A stretch of 8,188 nt of DNA from Sedimentisphaerales bacterium (GTDB taxonomy: Bacteria > Planctomycetota > Phycisphaerae > Sedimentisphaerales > SM23-30). Positions 5,445-8,188 of the stretch are shown here, piece after piece (position 1 is the stretch's first letter; the number at the start of each line of letters is the position of its first letter). The stretch covers positions 1 to 8,188 of the forward strand of contig DAOWIP010000327.1 in assembly GCA_030640865.1 (NCBI GenBank), in the 5' to 3' direction. The notes under the pieces were generated by a model. The model saw only the letters and a list, made by a program, of their open reading frames with translations, was not told where the DNA came from and did no database searches. The translations under genes and the position numbers were made by a program.

Positions 5445-6947
5445 TTAATTTTTGGTCCGTCTCTTCGGCAGGGTGTAGCTGTCGAAAATATCTCCTTTGC
5501 CCAAAGCCCGAGGGTCATTAGTCCGCACCAGTTGCCGCTGCAAACGTTCGGCAAGTTCTTTTTTCACCACTGAATAATTGGTATCAACAGCAAGGTTGTG
5601 CATCTGGTATGGGTCTTTTTGCACGTCGTAGAGTTCCTCTGCAGGACGATAGCCAAAAGCCAGTTCAAACAGGCGCTTGTATTGTGGATTGGCGTCGCGG
5701 TTTTCCACCATAAATACCTTTGTGGATCTGCCGTCGGCGCCTATGTACCTTGGCGGCTTTCCAGCTGGGCCTATTTCGCTGTGGTCGTGTTTATCGTTGC
5801 GAATATAGAGGTATTTTTTCGTTCGTATAGAACGCATTGGGTACGAAGGGTCTCTGGGAGTATGTTTTTCGCGTCCGCTGATAGCATGGTCTCGAGCAGG
5901 GTCAATTTGGCCGGACTTTTTTGAGAGTAGAACGTTGAGAAAACTTTTACCCGTTGTTCCAGGTGCCGGCTTTAGACCAGCAGCTTCGAGAAAGGTCGGT
6001 GCGAAATCCGTGAAACTGATGAAATCGTCGACGACTCTGCCGCCTTTGACCTTCCGTCGCCAGCATATCGCCAACGGCTCACGCGTACCGTCATCATAGC
6101 AGGTGGCTTTGGCCCTTGGGAATGGCATCCCATTGTCGCCTGTAACCACGACGATGGTATTATCCAGTTCATCGGTCTTTTCGAGTGTTTTAAGCATACG
6201 TCCTACGTGAGTGTCAAACCATTCTATCTCCAAAGCATAGTCCAGCATATCGGTGCGAATAGCTTCAGTATCAGGCAGATAAGGTGGTAATTCAGCATGT
6301 TCGAGTTTCTTTCCGGCTCGAAGCCCGGAGCCTTTCTCAAAGCTCCGGTGCGGCTCAAAGCTGCCAAACCAGAAGCAGAAAGGCTTTTCGGCAGGTCGCT
6401 GGTTAAGAAAATCTTCGCAATTGGCAGCATAATCACGATCAGATATACCTTTCGTTGGACTGGTGCAACGGAGTTTGTTGTATTCCGTGCCGGCAGGGTT
6501 GCGAGTTCGACCTGCTGCCCGCCAGTTGCCGGGGCCCCAGCCCTTGCCGGTGTAACCCACAAAATATCCCGCTGCCTCCAGAATGTCGGGGTAAACCTGG
6601 AACTTTTTTTTCAGCGTGTAGTGGTTCATCGCTCCATCTTCCAGACGATAGAAGGCCTGGCCCGTCAGCACACTGCCCCGCGATGGGCAGCACATCGTTG
6701 CGGAGACAAAGGTATTATTGAAAAGAACACCGTGCCTTGCTACTCGGTCGAATGCAGGTGTTTTAACCATTTTACTGCCGTAAATACCGGCGTGTCGCCA
6801 GTTGTGGTCGTCGGAGATGCAGAAGAGAATGTTTGGGCGTTTCGCAGAAGCGAATATATCGGTACAGCTGGCGAAAGGCGTCGCTGCTACGGCTATAGCA
6901 CCGCCGGAAAGTAAACTGATAAACTGACGTCGATTTAAGTTCTTCAT
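5445..6947 (-). CDS. type I (formylglycine) sulfatase with Tat signal, N-sulfoglucosamine sulfohydrolase-like
   Basis: This 500-residue exported sulfatase hydrolyses sulfate esters or sulfamates on glycans. The N-terminus has a twin-arginine signal (NRRQFIS, then a hydrophobic stretch to about A26); C28 after FAS could be a lipoprotein cysteine, although the lipobox is not ideal. The active site C86-C-P-S-R90 supplies the cysteine converted to formylglycine, followed by GSVLTG. D46/D47 (SDDHNW) and D271-N272 (TGDNGMPF) are the expected calcium ligands. K135 (TGKGWG) and H200 (EPH) fit sulfate binding. The GDNGMPFPRAKAT...GTREPL pattern resembles N-sulfoglucosamine sulfohydrolases. The C-terminal subdomain has EELYDVQKDPYQMHNLA, typical of sulfatases. 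I chose the ATG at 6947, not 6977, because AAAGGAG lies 6 nt upstream and the Tat motif then sits at residues 5-11. No maturase gene is in the window. Family call secure, substrate not. Confidence 0.94.
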   Translation of the reverse strand: MKNLNRRQFISLLSGGAIAVAATPFASCTDIFASAKRPNILFCISDDHNWRHAGIYGSKMVKTPAFDRVARHGVLFNNTFVSATMCCPSRGSVLTGQAFYRLEDGAMNHYTLKKKFQVYPDILEAAGYFVGYTGKGWGPGNWRAAGRTRNPAGTEYNKLRCTSPTKGISDRDYAANCEDFLNQRPAEKPFCFWFGSFEPHRSFEKGSGLRAGKKLEHAELPPYLPDTEAIRTDMLDYALEIEWFDTHVGRMLKTLEKTDELDNTIVVVTGDNGMPFPRAKATCYDDGTREPLAICWRRKVKGGRVVDDFISFTDFAPTFLEAAGLKPAPGTTGKSFLNVLLSKKSGQIDPARDHAISGREKHTPRDPSYPMRSIRTKKYLYIRNDKHDHSEIGPAGKPPRYIGADGRSTKVFMVENRDANPQYKRLFELAFGYRPAEELYDVQKDPYQMHNLAVDTNYSVVKKELAERLQRQLVRTNDPRALGKGDIFDSYTLPKRRTKN

Positions 6948-6953
6948 TTTTTT

Positions 6954-6960
6954 CTCCTTT
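6954..6960 (-). promoter_or_regulatory. Shine-Dalgarno that sets the sulfatase start
   Basis: The minus strand reads AAAGGAG, then six A, then ATG at 6947. This spacing supports the internal methionine over the upstream ATG at 6977, which has no ribosome-binding site and would put ten extra residues before the Tat signal. Confidence 0.85.
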
Positions 6961-7020
6961 AAGCTGACATTTCCCATTTAAACGGTTACAGAACATAATT
7001 TTCTCTGCACGACCTCAATG

Positions 7021-7049
7021 ATTTTACAAAAATCACTTTGAACTATCAA
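7021..7049 (-). promoter_or_regulatory. sigma-70-type promoter for the sulfatase gene
   Basis: On the minus strand TTGATA (7049-7044) and TAAAAT (7026-7021) each match the sigma-70 consensus at five of six positions and are exactly 17 bp apart. A start near 7014 would leave a leader of about 67 nt. A small palindrome (GATTTT-ACA-AAAATC, 7020-7034) overlaps the -10 box and could be an operator. The promoter lies after the SPFH terminator, as expected for an independent unit. Confidence 0.55.
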
Positions 7050-7135
7050 GGATTTCATGAAACAGAGATTTCGATACGAGAAGGACTGTTTAAGTAAACC
7101 AGGCAAACGGACTGTCTTGATGAGTTAGTGCTATT

Positions 7136-7169
7136 AAAAAAGCCCCCACCTGAAAATAAGTTGAGGGCT
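7136..7169 (-). terminator. Rho-independent terminator of the SPFH gene
   Basis: On the minus strand, 33 nt after the SPFH stop, AGCCCTCAACT and AGGTGGGGGCT pair (one U-G wobble, one mismatch) around a short loop. The RNA then ends in six U (7141-7136, the first of them shared with the stem base). It separates the SPFH unit from the sulfatase promoter. Confidence 0.85.
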
Positions 7170-7201
7170 GGAGCTTTCAGTATCTATATCATAAATGTCA
7201 T

Positions 7202-8188
7202 TTATTTTTTCCCTGAAGCAGCCTCTTTGTCGAGCATACCCCTTAGAACAGTTCCCATCAGCGCATCGGTCATACCTGCACCCGCACCGCCGACCATTAC
7301 TTCCGGCGTAATCCTGATTCCCCCGGTCTCGACCAGTTTCATAATCTCGATAAGAGCGGCATTGTCTTGGCCAATCACCTCGGAAATCTTCTTATAAGCC
7401 AGAGCCTTGGCCTCAGCGGTAACCGTAATTAATTCAGCCTCAGCCGTTGCGCCAATAATTTTTTTCAGCTTATCCTGCTCGGCGATCTGAACGTCATACA
7501 TAGCAGTTGCCAGCCGTTTTTCCTCTTCAGCCTCCTGCTTGGTCTTTGTCAGTTCCTTTTGTTTTTCCGCTGCACGCTGCTGTTCCTCGAACGTTGCCTG
7601 TTCCTGAAGGGCTATTTCACGGTCTGTCTGGGTCTTCAGAAGCAAACCCAGGCTCTTTTCGTCTCCGATATCGCCGATACGAACAGCAAGAACGGTTACT
7701 CCGTATTTGGCGAGTTCATCTTTGAGCATTGATGTACTTTGCGCTTCCTGCGTGGAGCGGTTCTGAACATATTCAAGCGCTTTGACCTTTTCAGCATTAT
7801 TTCTAAATATTGCTCTCACTGCCGGCGTCACCAGCTTGGTCAGAACAAGTGCATCATCACCGACAGTGGCAACCACTTGCGGCGCATCTTCGCTGTTTAT
7901 CTTGTAGGTCATGCGAACGTCTACGGGAAACGTAAAGCCGTCCTTACTGCGAACAGTTATTGGCTTCATAGGCTGATACGCTCCGGCTTCACCTTGTTCT
8001 TCCTCGGCAGTGTAGCTGACCTTGACCTGCCGAATGCTGATAGGTGTCGCTTCATAAGCTTGCGTATGTAGTCTGTACTTTCCTTCTGTTAACGGCTTTC
8101 TCCATACTCCCTTTTGTCCTACATCCACCAAGCGATCGCCAGATTCAATTGCTTCGCCCACATTACTTTTAATAACCACGACAGTACC
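7202..8188 (-). CDS. SPFH/band-7 domain protein, flotillin/prohibitin-like (5' end outside window)
   Basis: This frame runs off the right edge without a start; 328 codons are visible, and the first GTG at 8179 is not a likely start because coding sequence continues upstream of it. The visible part begins inside an SPFH (band 7) domain: KGVWRKPLTEGKYRL, then TVRSKDGFTFPVDVRMTYKI, VTPAVRAIFRN and YGVTVLAVRIGDI. A long charged coiled coil (about residues 190-270, rich in E, Q, K and A) follows, then a hydrophobic segment and a Gly/Ala-rich tail ending AASGKK. Such proteins are usually anchored by an N-terminal membrane helix (here lost to the edge), form large ring or cage assemblies and organise membrane microdomains or regulate proteases. 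A strong terminator follows 33 nt downstream, so it is separate from the sulfatase and probably not part of the glycan locus. Family call is firm; partner and exact role are unknown. Confidence 0.9.
   Translation of the reverse strand, partial: GTVVVIKSNVGEAIESGDRLVDVGQKGVWRKPLTEGKYRLHTQAYEATPISIRQVKVSYTAEEEQGEAGAYQPMKPITVRSKDGFTFPVDVRMTYKINSEDAPQVVATVGDDALVLTKLVTPAVRAIFRNNAEKVKALEYVQNRSTQEAQSTSMLKDELAKYGVTVLAVRIGDIGDEKSLGLLLKTQTDREIALQEQATFEEQQRAAEKQKELTKTKQEAEEEKRLATAMYDVQIAEQDKLKKIIGATAEAELITVTAEAKALAYKKISEVIGQDNAALIEIMKLVETGGIRITPEVMVGGAGAGMTDALMGTVLRGMLDKEAASGKK

Larger units (their letters stand above)
6948..7201. other. 254-bp intergenic region between the sulfatase and SPFH genes
   Basis: It holds, from right to left, the SPFH terminator, about 85 bp with nothing recognisable (7050-7135), the sulfatase promoter and a leader of about 67 nt ending in the Shine-Dalgarno. 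I found no small gene on either strand and no riboswitch-like structure. Confidence 0.6.

Noticed and set aside
6297..6914. 205-codon plus-strand frame opposite the sulfatase
   Set aside because: It is antisense to the sulfatase active-site region, with composition typical of a shadow frame.

Overview
The window looks like chromosomal DNA of a polysaccharide-degrading bacterium of the PVC group, most likely Planctomycetota (Phycisphaerae-like), with Lentisphaerota, Kiritimatiellota or Verrucomicrobiota as alternatives. This rests on the mix of gene families: a Gfo/Idh/MocA oxidoreductase beside an IolE-like isomerase, a secreted beta-helix protein, a secreted propeller resembling oligogalacturonate lyase, and a Tat-exported type I sulfatase. 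It is an inference, because there is no rRNA or other marker gene here.

Positions 1-4832 hold four plus-strand genes in a row with short gaps (65, 12 and 81 bp), probably one operon whose promoter lies left of the window. They are a Gfo/Idh/MocA oxidoreductase (its first codons probably cut off), a xylose-isomerase-like TIM-barrel isomerase/epimerase, an exported right-handed beta-helix protein and an exported beta-propeller protein. Positions 4833-5444 carry no intact gene. This stretch holds the 3' remnant of a minus-strand five-bladed-propeller glycosidase (GH43/GH32-like), a GC-rich hairpin segment with a 10-bp direct repeat, and a degenerate copy of a widespread palindromic intergenic repeat. 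A minus-strand sulfatase follows (5445-6947), with its own Shine-Dalgarno and a good sigma-70-like promoter. After a 254-bp gap containing a Rho-independent terminator comes the 3' part of a minus-strand SPFH/band-7 (flotillin-like) gene that runs off the right edge (7202-8188).

Taken together, the exported beta-helix, propeller and sulfatase could cut or desulfate an acidic, sulfated polysaccharide outside the cytoplasm. The two cytoplasmic enzymes would then oxidise and isomerise the released sugars. The glycosidase remnant suggests the locus once had another glycan-active gene next to the sulfatase, which decayed where repeats have accumulated. The SPFH gene has its own terminator and is probably an unrelated neighbour. 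I found no tRNA, rRNA, CRISPR array, transposase or intact insertion sequence.
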